A stretch of 43,954 nucleotides of DNA from Paludibacteraceae bacterium (GTDB taxonomy: Bacteria; Bacteroidota; Bacteroidia; Bacteroidales; Paludibacteraceae): positions 1-43,954 of the forward strand of contig JAKSNK010000013.1 of the NCBI GenBank assembly GCA_024399835.1, in the 5' to 3' direction. This document shows positions 11,606 to 19,592 of this stretch, piece after piece (positions within the stretch are counted from its first letter, which is position 1; the number at the start of each line of letters is the position of its first letter). Made by a program: the position numbers and the translations under genes. The notes under the pieces are model-generated. The model saw nothing but the letters and a program-made list of their open reading frames with translations, made no database searches and was not told the DNA's origin.

Positions 11606-14600
11606 ATGAAAAAGAATTTATTTTTAGTTTTGTTTGCTTTCCTCTTTGCAGGAATAGCAACAGTGCAAGGTACTGTGTATAATATCACAGCGCGTGATGA
11701 TCGTTCTGCCGAAGATTATTCGTATGCATCTATTGAGCTTGCTTTAGTGGATTATAATTTTTACAGTGGCGATAGTTTGCTTGTGGATAGTGATGAAGAT
11801 ATTTATTTTGATTTTACAATAAATAAAGTGGCGCGTATTAACTTTGATGGTCACCAATGTGCTGGGGCTATTGAATTGGCAGCAGAGAAATCTTACGATT
11901 ATCCTCTTGCTTTGTATAATCTTAAGATGTTGTACGCTGGAATTACTACTACTTCCGATATGACAGCATCGCTCATATTGAATAATGTAGAAACAGATTA
12001 TGATGTTACACTCAATAATATGGGTGATTCTTGTGTGATTGTTGGCGGAGAATATACTACAATTAATTCAAGTATTGATAATCTGATTCTTTCCGGTTCG
12101 CTGAATATTGGTACATTGCAGTATTCCAAGCCGTTTACGATGCGAAATGTTGAGGTTGAACAAGATGAAATAAAACTCAAACCGGATTTCTCCACCGGCG
12201 ACACAGTGCAGGTAACCAAAGAAGGCGGAGCAGAGTGGTATGATTTGTGGCGGGTTAAGGGAACTAATATGTTGATTGTATATGATGATGGGTCGAATTT
12301 GTATAAGACTACTGGACCGGATCCCGATAGGGACTACGAAGAAGCTGGTCCTTCTTTAGGCAAACCATACACCCTGTTTGCAATTGCGCAATATGATGCC
12401 ATTAATGAGACAACAGGGAAGAAATATATGGATGTTCAGGAAGCCATTAATGATGCGAATGAGGGTGAAACGGTAAAAATGCTGGCGGATTATAATAGTC
12501 ATTTATCCATAGGTAAACCCATGACTCTGGATATGAACACTTATTCCTTGTCAAATTATCAAGATAATACATTGTTGTTCCCGAGTTTTGACGGTAGCGT
12601 ATATGTTAAGAACGGAATTGTCGGTAATATAGATGGAGCGCAAGGTGATCAGAATTTCAGCGGAACCATTTATCTGGATAATATGAAAGTTACCAATGAT
12701 ACATATACAGACGGACATACTTTGTATATATCGGGCGGTAAGTTTAGCAAATTGCGTCAGACAGGCGCAACATCTGCGGCAAAGGGACATATTTACTTGT
12801 CCGGCACGGTGGAAATGGCAACAACATTTTCATATGGTATTTATTTGTACGACTATGCCGACCTCGGTTGCGCACTCACAATGAATGTACCTTCGGCATT
12901 GCTACCTGCTGAGAGAAAATATTATTTCAATCAAACTGCTGATAAACCTACTGACAGCAAGGATATTATTGCAGCACATAACGGAACATTTGCTGAACTT
13001 ACTTATATGAGTTTCTCTCAAAGCGAGGACAAAACTAATTTTGTGTTTGTTTACGATGACGGCAGCGTGCTGAAAGACAAGGACGGCAATACCTACTATC
13101 CCAGCGCCAACAATACGCGCGAGCCGAAAGCCATTTGGGCGGTTAAGAAAACCCATATTGCCAATGTCTATAATGTAAACAAAAATGCATATTACAGCAC
13201 ATGGACGGATGCCTATACTGCCGCTTCTGACAACGATACGCTTCGCCTGCTGAACGCACTCACTTCGGCTACTACGATTGACAAAGCCATTACGGTGGAT
13301 CTGAACGGCTTGACCAATGCCATCACCTTTACTATAAATTGCGCGAGCGCGTGCGAGGTGGGCTTCAAGAACGGTACTGCCAACAGCATCGTGGCTGACA
13401 ACGCCAATCAAGCCACCGTGCGTCTGGAGGGGGCTATCGTTACCAACCTTGCTACCAACAACCAATTCTTTGCGGTACACGACCTAAAGGATGGTGCAAA
13501 TGTTACTCTGACCGGCTCGTTTGATAATCTGCAACAACTGACTACTGCCACTGCTTTGATCAGCGACTTGAAGTATATCTCCGTGGACGGATATATGGTG
13601 GCTTGGGCAAATGGCACGGGATTGCTGGTGGATGTGGATTCCGACCCCATTGTAGAGGGTGATGAATATACAGCCAATACACTTTGGACACTTACCGACT
13701 TTGTGGCATACAATATAGAACAAAAAAAGACATACGGGACCTTTGCAGAAGCCGTTGACGATGTTGCTGCAGGGCAAACCGTTCGTCTGAAAAAGAATAT
13801 TACGGGCGAACAGGCAGTCAATACCGATGCATTCATATTGGATTTGAACAACAAGAGCATGGACAACTTGAACGCAACCAATGTGACTATCAAGAACGGT
13901 ACCGTCGGCACACTCGCTGCCAACGATGGCGTTACCCTTTCCGGCAAACTGACCGTTAACGCCTTGACGGTAAATAATCCTGTTGCCATAAATGCTTTGG
14001 CAGAGGGTTCGGCTATTACCTTGGCGGACATCAACGGCGATAAGCAAATCACTACCGCCACCGCTAACGAAGCCGATTTGCAATACTTCTTCTCCGGCGC
14101 ATCGTATGCCGTAGTATATGACAACGGTACCGATTGCGTAGATAAGGACGGCAATAGTTACGGTAGGTTGGAGCATGACCCTGTGGCACATACCATTTGG
14201 GCTACGAGCCGCCGTGTGGCACTCAATGTTACTACCAATACATCCTACGCTACATTGGCAGATGCCATTGCTGATGCTACCGCAAATGACGAGATTCGTT
14301 TGATTTATGATGTAGAAGAAACCGCCGCTTTGGATAAAGTTCTCACGCTGGATTTGGCAGGCAATACGCTGAATGCCGCTACCGTGAGTGCAGACGGTGT
14401 CACCTTGACCAACGGCACGGTTTCTGCCGTTACTGCTGCCAACGCAGTGGCATTGTCGGGTGCTTTCGTTTGCCCGGCTTTCACTACAAGCGTGCCTGTT
14501 GACCTGACCGACCACCTTAGCGAAGGGGCTGCGGTTAATATGATTCTTACCGGTTCCGGCGATCTCAAGTTGGCAGCCAATGCCAATGCGGACGATGTGC

Positions 14601-16339
14601 AATATGTTACATTCAACGGTCCTTTATATACTGTCGTTTACGACAACGGTACGGCTTTGATGGATAAGGATGGTAAGTTCCACGCGGGTAATCATACCTA
14701 CGAGGCATCTACATTGTGGGCTGTTCGGGACGATGCTACCTACAAGGCGATGAATGTAACCACAGGTGTAAAATATACAGATTTGCAAGCAGCCATTACT
14801 GCCGCTCACGCAAAAGACGAAATCGCTCTGTTGGTTGATATAGCGAATGGTACCGCTACAATTGACAAACCGTTAACTTTCAATATGAACGGTCACTCTA
14901 TCACGGGTAAAGGCGTTACCAGCAACGGTGTACTGTATGTCCAAAATATGGAGGATACGGTTATTGTGAAGAATGGTACTATTCCTACCATTGACGGTAC
15001 GGATGCAGACCCGAAGGCATATACCGGCTATCTGATTACGGAGAATATGAATGTTACGGACGGTATTTGGGTGGATGGTCACCATCTGACCATGAATGGT
15101 ACTTATTACGAACAAATACACAATCACCGTTGTGGTAATGGATCCGAAAATCCTTATTTGTATGGTGATGTCTATGTAAAGGGCTACGAAACCTATGTGA
15201 AAAATGGTGTGGCTACGGATGGCAGTTGGACATACGGCGGCGGATTCATTCGCTTGCAGGGAGGTTTCTTTGGCGTAGATCCGACGGATCAGAATATTGT
15301 ACCGGTATATGTGGATAAGGGTTATCGCAAAGAATCTTTGGTTCCGGTAGTCATACGTGACGGCAAGACATACAAATACATCGTTCGTCCGCTGTTGGCA
15401 TTTGATGCACAGAACGGTACTACACCCGATTCGGTTTCTATCAAGAATCCGTACGACGCTATCGGTACTATGGGTATTGAATTGCCTGTTCCCGAAAATG
15501 GAGCAAATCAGTTCTTGGGTTGGTTCACGGCTCCTGAGGGTGGCGAACAGGTGACCGCCGAGACCGTACTGGAATACGAACCGCAAACCATCTACGCACA
15601 ATGGACCGACAAATATGTAGTGGCAGATACTACATTGGCTGAAAGAATGATACCTCTGTTCGAAAGTCTGTACGGCAAAACCGTCAAACTGCAAATGATT
15701 CGTACTTTGGCTGCCAATAGTTACAATACCTTCTGCGCTCCGTTCGCAATGACTGCTACAGAGATTGCCAATAGCCCGTTAGCCGGTGCTCAATTATACG
15801 AGTTCGCAGGGGCTAATGTAACCGAAAAGGGCACTACACGCCAATTGGTAATCTCGATTAGGTCTATTAACGAGTTTGAAGCTGGACAACCGATGTTGAT
15901 TGTTCCTTCCGCCGAAATTAGTGATCCTGTCTTCGAAAATGTGAAGATTCAGTGGAAAGAAGCATGGGGACAGACTGTCGTGGGTGACAATGTAGATTAT
16001 GCAGCCGTTATGGCTCCGCGTGACATAGCAGAGGAGTTTAGCAGTTCACCCGACTATTTGGGTCTGCTGGCAAACGGACGGTTGGGATGGGCTGACGCTA
16101 CCAAATCTACCGGATTGATGCGTGGCTTCCGTGCTATCTTCCATGTGAAGAATGTATCCGGACAAGCAGGCGCTCCTACACGAGGCATGGCTGCTACTTT
16201 GCGCATGGTTAGCAATACCACTACCGACAACGAAACGATTGAACTGCCCGTCAATGTACAGAAAATAAGACATTTCGACCGCATCGTGATTATTAAGGAT
16301 GGCGTTCGCTATGACTTGCTCGGACATACAATCAGATAA
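11606..16339 (+). CDS. Giant modular secreted surface protein with InlB-like repeat and C-terminal tail
   Basis: The 1577-residue protein has a signal peptide (MKKNLFLVLFAFLFAGIATV). At about residues 262, 518, 699, 870 and 1045 the same module starts: a G/T-x-x-Y-x-(T/D)-x-(Q/A)-(E/D)A segment, A-x-x-(D/G)-(D/E/Q)-x-(V/I)-x-L, and DLN-type strands (for example SYATLADAIADATANDEIRL and KYTDLQAAITAAHAKDEIAL), separated by VVYDNGT-x-x-x-DKDG linkers. Residues about 1264-1345 (LLAFDAQNGTTPDS, FLGWFTAPEGG, TIYAQWTDKYV) form a Listeria-Bacteroides/InlB-like repeat. The C-terminus (VQKIRHFDRIVIIKDGVRYD, LLGHTIR) is the tail shared with two other proteins here. Probably an exported, beta-rich adhesin or coat protein; no catalytic motif is visible. 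Rich codon variation between modules suggests old duplications. Confidence 0.85.
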   Translation: MKKNLFLVLFAFLFAGIATVQGTVYNITARDDRSAEDYSYASIELALVDYNFYSGDSLLVDSDEDIYFDFTINKVARINFDGHQCAGAIELAAEKSYDYPLALYNLKMLYAGITTTSDMTASLILNNVETDYDVTLNNMGDSCVIVGGEYTTINSSIDNLILSGSLNIGTLQYSKPFTMRNVEVEQDEIKLKPDFSTGDTVQVTKEGGAEWYDLWRVKGTNMLIVYDDGSNLYKTTGPDPDRDYEEAGPSLGKPYTLFAIAQYDAINETTGKKYMDVQEAINDANEGETVKMLADYNSHLSIGKPMTLDMNTYSLSNYQDNTLLFPSFDGSVYVKNGIVGNIDGAQGDQNFSGTIYLDNMKVTNDTYTDGHTLYISGGKFSKLRQTGATSAAKGHIYLSGTVEMATTFSYGIYLYDYADLGCALTMNVPSALLPAERKYYFNQTADKPTDSKDIIAAHNGTFAELTYMSFSQSEDKTNFVFVYDDGSVLKDKDGNTYYPSANNTREPKAIWAVKKTHIANVYNVNKNAYYSTWTDAYTAASDNDTLRLLNALTSATTIDKAITVDLNGLTNAITFTINCASACEVGFKNGTANSIVADNANQATVRLEGAIVTNLATNNQFFAVHDLKDGANVTLTGSFDNLQQLTTATALISDLKYISVDGYMVAWANGTGLLVDVDSDPIVEGDEYTANTLWTLTDFVAYNIEQKKTYGTFAEAVDDVAAGQTVRLKKNITGEQAVNTDAFILDLNNKSMDNLNATNVTIKNGTVGTLAANDGVTLSGKLTVNALTVNNPVAINALAEGSAITLADINGDKQITTATANEADLQYFFSGASYAVVYDNGTDCVDKDGNSYGRLEHDPVAHTIWATSRRVALNVTTNTSYATLADAIADATANDEIRLIYDVEETAALDKVLTLDLAGNTLNAATVSADGVTLTNGTVSAVTAANAVALSGAFVCPAFTTSVPVDLTDHLSEGAAVNMILTGSGDLKLAANANADDVQYVTFNGPLYTVVYDNGTALMDKDGKFHAGNHTYEASTLWAVRDDATYKAMNVTTGVKYTDLQAAITAAHAKDEIALLVDIANGTATIDKPLTFNMNGHSITGKGVTSNGVLYVQNMEDTVIVKNGTIPTIDGTDADPKAYTGYLITENMNVTDGIWVDGHHLTMNGTYYEQIHNHRCGNGSENPYLYGDVYVKGYETYVKNGVATDGSWTYGGGFIRLQGGFFGVDPTDQNIVPVYVDKGYRKESLVPVVIRDGKTYKYIVRPLLAFDAQNGTTPDSVSIKNPYDAIGTMGIELPVPENGANQFLGWFTAPEGGEQVTAETVLEYEPQTIYAQWTDKYVVADTTLAERMIPLFESLYGKTVKLQMIRTLAANSYNTFCAPFAMTATEIANSPLAGAQLYEFAGANVTEKGTTRQLVISIRSINEFEAGQPMLIVPSAEISDPVFENVKIQWKEAWGQTVVGDNVDYAAVMAPRDIAEEFSSSPDYLGLLANGRLGWADATKSTGLMRGFRAIFHVKNVSGQAGAPTRGMAATLRMVSNTTTDNETIELPVNVQKIRHFDRIVIIKDGVRYDLLGHTIR

Positions 16340-16367
16340 ATCAATGATATTTAGAAAGGAATAAAGT

Positions 16368-16517
16368 ATGAAAAAGATATATAATCAACCGCAAACAGGT
16401 ATCATTGATTTCGCTGCTACGCAATCTATTTGCATTGGAGCATTGATCTCTACTTCGCAAACAGGCGAGGACCAACACCTCTTCTATGCTCCTTCCAGAG
16501 TTGCTCCTAAAGCATAG
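16368..16517 (+). CDS. Small MKK-type protein downstream of the giant surface protein
   Basis: ATG 16368 to TAG 16515-16517 encodes 49 residues: MKKIYNQPQTGIIDFAATQS, then ICIGALISTSQTGEDQH and the end YAPSRVAPKA. It resembles the 53-residue protein at 11411 in its MKK-x-Y start and in the (S)RV-AP ending. It lies 28 bases behind the giant gene with GAAAGGA as likely ribosome-binding region, so it is probably co-transcribed. Function unknown. Confidence 0.6.
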   Translation: MKKIYNQPQTGIIDFAATQSICIGALISTSQTGEDQHLFYAPSRVAPKA

Positions 16518-16575
16518 TCTTTAGGCAAAGTTCCAAAGTATAGTCTTAACAAAACTATAGTATTTTCCAAGACGA

Positions 16576-16601
16576 GCGCGCCCACACCTAACCGGGCGCG
16601 C
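16576..16601 (+). terminator. Terminator of the giant surface-protein operon
   Basis: GCGCGCCC (16576-16583) and GGGCGCGC (16594-16601) form a perfect 8-bp stem, followed by TTGTCCGTTTATTGC, the same words as after the terminator at 11050. Confidence 0.75.
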
Positions 16602-16667
16602 TTGTCCGTTTATTGCTCCTGCGCTTCCCCGCTTCCCCACCTAATTTATTATTTTTGTTCAAAAAAA

Positions 16668-16699
16668 TTTGCGTATGTCAAAAAAAAATTGTATCTTTG
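16668..16699 (+). promoter_or_regulatory. Promoter of the ribosomal protein operon
   Basis: TTTG (16668-16671) and TATCTTTG (16692-16699), exactly 20 bases apart: an ideal Bacteroidota promoter. Confidence 0.8.
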
Positions 16700-16720
16700 C
16701 ACACTTTTTCGCAATGAAGA

Positions 16721-16756
16721 ATCCGGAATATCCGATTTGTACGGAAAATCCGGTAT
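16721..16756 (+). promoter_or_regulatory. Candidate S6:S18 autoregulatory leader
   Basis: Between promoter and rpsF, ATCCGG (16721-16726) can pair with CCGGTAT (16750-16756, one bulge), with an internal loop, then TCCG (16731-16734) with CGGA (16742-16745). rpsF leaders in many bacteria carry a CCG-containing stem bound by the S6:S18 complex. The match to that consensus was not tested. Confidence 0.35.
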
Positions 16757-16787
16757 ATATATTAACTAATTAAAAACAAAAAACTTT

Positions 16788-17150
16788 ATGTTAAACCATT
16801 ATGAAACTGCTTTCGTTTTGACTCCCGTTTTGTCTGAGGCACAGATGAAGGAAGCAGTCGACAAATTCGAGAAACTTCTCACGGACAACGGATCTGCCAT
16901 CCTGAACCGGGAGGAGTGGGGTTTGAGAAAATTAGCTTACCCCATCCAAGGCAAAACTACCGGATTCTACGCCATCCTGCAATTTGACGCTGAACCCGCT
17001 ATCATCGCAACGCTCGAAACTGAGTTCCGCCGTGACGAAAGAATCATCCGATTCCTGACTACCCGTCTCGACAAGTACGCATTTGAGTATGCCGAAAAAC
17101 GCAGACATGCACACAAAGATGTTAAACCCGCTAACTTAGAGGAGATTTAA
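16788..17150 (+). CDS. rpsF: Small ribosomal subunit protein S6
   Basis: The 120-residue protein starts [20 protein letters not shown] and contains [17 protein letters not shown] and F[16 protein letters not shown], the conserved pattern of bacterial S6. S6 forms a heterodimer with S18 on the platform of the 30S subunit. Length is normal. It is the first gene of the rpsF-rpsR-rplI-rpmE2 run; rpsR starts 2 bases after its stop. The leader has a strong promoter and a possible autoregulatory stem. Confidence 0.96.
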   Translation: MLNHYETAFVLTPVLSEAQMKEAVDKFEKLLTDNGSAILNREEWGLRKLAYPIQGKTTGFYAILQFDAEPAIIATLETEFRRDERIIRFLTTRLDKYAFEYAEKRRHAHKDVKPANLEEI

Positions 17151-17152
17151 TT

Positions 17153-17416
17153 ATGGCACAAGAAGAAGTTCGTTATCTTACTCCGCAACAAAGCGTCGAG
17201 AAAAAGAAAAAGTATTGCCGTTTCCTCAAAAGCGGTATCAAGTACATTGATTACAAAGACCCTGAGTTCCTTAAGAAATTCCTTAACGAACAGGGCAAAA
17301 TCCTTCCTCGTCGTATCACAGGCACCAGCTTGAAGTATCAACGCAAAGTCGCTCAAGCTGTCAAAAAAGCAAGACATCTCGCTTTACTGCCCTATGTAAC
17401 CGATATGATGAAATAA
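17153..17416 (+). CDS. rpsR: Small ribosomal subunit protein S18
   Basis: The 87-residue protein has the S18 core [39 protein letters not shown] and [19 protein letters not shown]. It binds S6 and 16S rRNA in the 30S platform. Length is typical. It lies directly between rpsF and rplI, as in most bacteria, with 29 bases before rplI. Confidence 0.96.
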   Translation: MAQEEVRYLTPQQSVEKKKKYCRFLKSGIKYIDYKDPEFLKKFLNEQGKILPRRITGTSLKYQRKVAQAVKKARHLALLPYVTDMMK

Positions 17417-17445
17417 TTGTTTAACCCAATTTATCCTTTTGAATC

Positions 17446-17886
17446 ATGGAAGTTATATTGATACAAGATGTAATCAATCTCGGTTACAAAAACGACATCG
17501 TTAAGGTTAAAGACGGTTATGGCCGTAATTACCTCATACCTAACAAGATGGCTGTCATCGCCAACGATAGCAACCGCAAACAGTTGGCTGAGAACCTCAA
17601 GCAGCAAGCCAAGAAACTGGCTCAACAGTTAGCAGACGCCAAGGCACTTGCCGATAAACTCGCCGGTATGACCATCCAATTGGCTGCCAAAGCCAACGAA
17701 GACGGCAAAATATTCGGTACTATCACTACCGCACAAGTTAGCGAAGCTCTCGCTGCCGCAGGCATCGAAATCGACAAACGCGTCATCTCTATCGAACCCG
17801 TTAGAGAACTCGGCGAAGCTGTCGCTTCCGCTAAACTGCACCGTGAGGTTAAAGCAGAAATTAAACTCAATATCGTTGCTGAATAA
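17446..17886 (+). CDS. rplI: Large ribosomal subunit protein L9
   Basis: The 146-residue protein begins MEVILIQDVINLGYKNDIVK, then VKDGYGRNYLIPNKMA, the N-terminal RNA-binding domain, followed by the long connecting helix (NRKQLAENLKQQAKKLAQQL) and a C-terminal domain with DGKIFGTITTAQVSEALAA and IDKRVISIEPVRELGE. All parts are complete. L9 spans from the L1 stalk region of the 50S subunit and helps keep the reading frame. rpmE2 follows 18 bases later. Confidence 0.96.
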   Translation: MEVILIQDVINLGYKNDIVKVKDGYGRNYLIPNKMAVIANDSNRKQLAENLKQQAKKLAQQLADAKALADKLAGMTIQLAAKANEDGKIFGTITTAQVSEALAAAGIEIDKRVISIEPVRELGEAVASAKLHREVKAEIKLNIVAE

Positions 17887-17904
17887 TTTTAAGGAGACAT
17901 TGTT

Positions 17905-18159
17905 ATGAAAAATGGAATTCATCCCGATAACTACCGCGTCGTAGTTTTCAAAGATATGTCTGATGGTTCTCAGTTCTTCAGCCGCTCTACCGCCGCTACC
18001 AAGGACACCATCGAAATCGAAGGCACTACTTATCCTTTGATCAAACTTGAGATTTCCAATACTTCTCACCCCTTCTACACCGGTAAATCCAAACTCGTGG
18101 ATACCGCCGGTCGCGTAGATAAGTTCATGAGCCGTTACGGAGACCGCAAACGCAAATAA
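17905..18159 (+). CDS. rpmE2: Large ribosomal subunit protein L31, type B (zinc-free)
   Basis: The 84-residue protein begins [20 protein letters not shown] and contains [20 protein letters not shown], then VDKFMSRYG. It has no cysteine, so the zinc-binding CxxC of type A L31 is absent, which makes this the type B form used independently of zinc. L31 bridges the 50S central protuberance and the 30S head. It is the last gene of the operon, followed by a strong terminator. Confidence 0.95.
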   Translation: MKNGIHPDNYRVVVFKDMSDGSQFFSRSTAATKDTIEIEGTTYPLIKLEISNTSHPFYTGKSKLVDTAGRVDKFMSRYGDRKRK

Positions 18160-18181
18160 TCTTTGCGCATTAGATACCATT

Positions 18182-18217
18182 ACGGGGCTGCCTAACATCG
18201 TTAGACCGCCCCGTTTT
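18182..18217 (+). terminator. Terminator of the ribosomal protein operon
   Basis: ACGGGGC (18182-18188) pairs with GCCCCGT (18208-18214), with an inner stem CTAAC-atc-GTTAG (18192-18204) and a TTTTG tail. Confidence 0.85.
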
Positions 18218-18226
18218 GTCTCTTTC

Positions 18227-18301
18227 TCACCGGTTCACCGATTCACCAACTCACCGATTCACCGATTCACCGATTCCCCGATTCACCGGTTCATCGGTTC
18301 C
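18227..18301. repeat. 8-base tandem array (TCACCGAT type) overlapping a gene end
   Basis: Nine 8-base units, mostly TCACCGAT with variants TCACCGGT, TCACCAAC, TCCCCGAT and TCATCGGT. The last two units (18283-18298) lie inside the minus-strand cysteine desulfidase gene and supply its stop codon and last residues (PMNR). Confidence 0.9.
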
Positions 18302-19587
18302 TTCCCCCGCATAATACTCAGTATCAACTCGTCCGTCTGCCGCATACCGTCATGTCCTATGCGCGTCAGGTTGTGTATCGTCCGGTCAATATCCGCGTCA
18401 ATGATGCCCTCGGTGGCATCGGGATAACTGTGCTCCATCGCCAGCGATGCGGAAATAACCGCCGTCGCTACGCCGCTGGTTACCTTCAGCGCACAGCCCG
18501 GCTTCGCTCCGTCACATATCATGCCGGATATATTCGCAATCATGTTCTTAATCGCATAGGTTATCTCGTCATAGCATCCGCCTTTCAGATAGGTTATACC
18601 TGTTGCCGACCCCGTTGCCGCCACCACGCAACCGCATAATGCCGACAACCGTCCTAACGACTGCTTGATATAGATAGCCGTCAGATTGCTCAATGTCAGG
18701 GCACGGATAGTCTGCTCTTCGGTGGCACGGATATGCTCTGCGTACAGCAATACGGGCACGGAGCAACTGATACCCTGGTTGCCCGACCCCGAGTTGGACA
18801 TCACTTCTACCATCGCACCCGACATGCGCGCATCGCACGCGCCGCTGGTATATGCCAATATGCGCTCGAAAATACCGTTCTCCTGCTTGGCTAATATCTG
18901 CCCTAAGCAGTGACCGCACTTGTGCTCAAAGGCATATTCGGCAGCGCGGATATTCATTTTAGCGCCGTCCAGCAGAAAGCGCACCTCGTCTATATCTACG
19001 CTCATCGCAAAATCATACACTTGCCGTAATGTCAGTTCGGCAGTGGTCTGTTGTTCGCCCAACGGCTCGGTAACGGTGCATTCGACCGTCGGTCGACCGT
19101 CGGTCGACTGTCGGCAAACACCCTGCTCACATTCAGCAGGCAACAGGTTGGTATGCTCACCCTGAATAGTGGCGGTAGCGGTTGCTTTTTGTCCGCCGTT
19201 CTCTTTTTCCGCAATAGCGTGAATATACAGCATATCCGGCGCGTTGTCTTCTATCCCGATACGGATAGGCACACGCTGCATATACGCCTTGGCATACGCT
19301 ACGGAATCTGCATTCGTATTGCGCAGCACTTCCAATCCCCACTTGCTGTTGCCGATAGTGGCACCCAGAGCAATGGCAATCGGCAGTCCCGTCATACCTG
19401 TATTGGGTATGCCTACCGCCATGGCGTTCTTGTAGATATTCTTGCTCAGTCGCACGGTTATACTATCGGGCTCCATGCCCAAACGCTCTTTGGCACACGC
19501 TACACACAGTGCCACCGCAATCGGCTCGGTACAGCCAATCGCGGGTAGAACTTCGCGGTGTAATAAGGCAATTAACGAATCTTGCAT
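18283..19587 (-). CDS. L-cysteine desulfidase-like protein (UPF0597/CyuA family)
   Basis: The 434-residue protein contains the family marks AIGCTEPIAVALCVA (about 16-30), NIYKNAMAVGIPNTG, VEVMSNSGSGNQGI, YLKGGCYDEI and ISGMICDGAKPGCALKVTSG, whose cysteines suggest a 4Fe-4S cluster. Family members (CyuA, YhaM) degrade L-cysteine to pyruvate, ammonia and sulfide; the serine dehydratase alpha domain is related. Length is normal. An 11-base tandem repeat (19082-19114) adds about a dozen residues near 158-169 (CRQSTDGRPTVEC), and an 8-base array provides the stop codon. It is the last gene of the long minus-strand run, 5 bases behind the pectate lyase. Cytoplasmic. Confidence 0.85.
   Translation of the reverse strand: MQDSLIALLHREVLPAIGCTEPIAVALCVACAKERLGMEPDSITVRLSKNIYKNAMAVGIPNTGMTGLPIAIALGATIGNSKWGLEVLRNTNADSVAYAKAYMQRVPIRIGIEDNAPDMLYIHAIAEKENGGQKATATATIQGEHTNLLPAECEQGVCRQSTDGRPTVECTVTEPLGEQQTTAELTLRQVYDFAMSVDIDEVRFLLDGAKMNIRAAEYAFEHKCGHCLGQILAKQENGIFERILAYTSGACDARMSGAMVEVMSNSGSGNQGISCSVPVLLYAEHIRATEEQTIRALTLSNLTAIYIKQSLGRLSALCGCVVAATGSATGITYLKGGCYDEITYAIKNMIANISGMICDGAKPGCALKVTSGVATAVISASLAMEHSYPDATEGIIDADIDRTIHNLTRIGHDGMRQTDELILSIMRGKEPMNR
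19082..19114. repeat. 11-base tandem repeat, three units (TCGACCGTCGG), inside the cysteine desulfidase gene
   Basis: TCGACCGTCGG, TCGACCGTCGG and TCGACTGTCGG follow each other exactly. The total of 33 bases keeps the frame and encodes an insert-like stretch in the protein. The minus-strand form of the repeat at 9746-9789 is similar. Confidence 0.9.
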
Positions 19588-19592
19588 ACGAA

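Noticed and set aside
13408-14602. Several 250-370-codon frames antisense to the giant surface protein
   Set aside because: The repeats of the surface protein have clear signal peptide, modules and tail; the antisense products are low-complexity Ser/Ala or Ile/Cys-rich.
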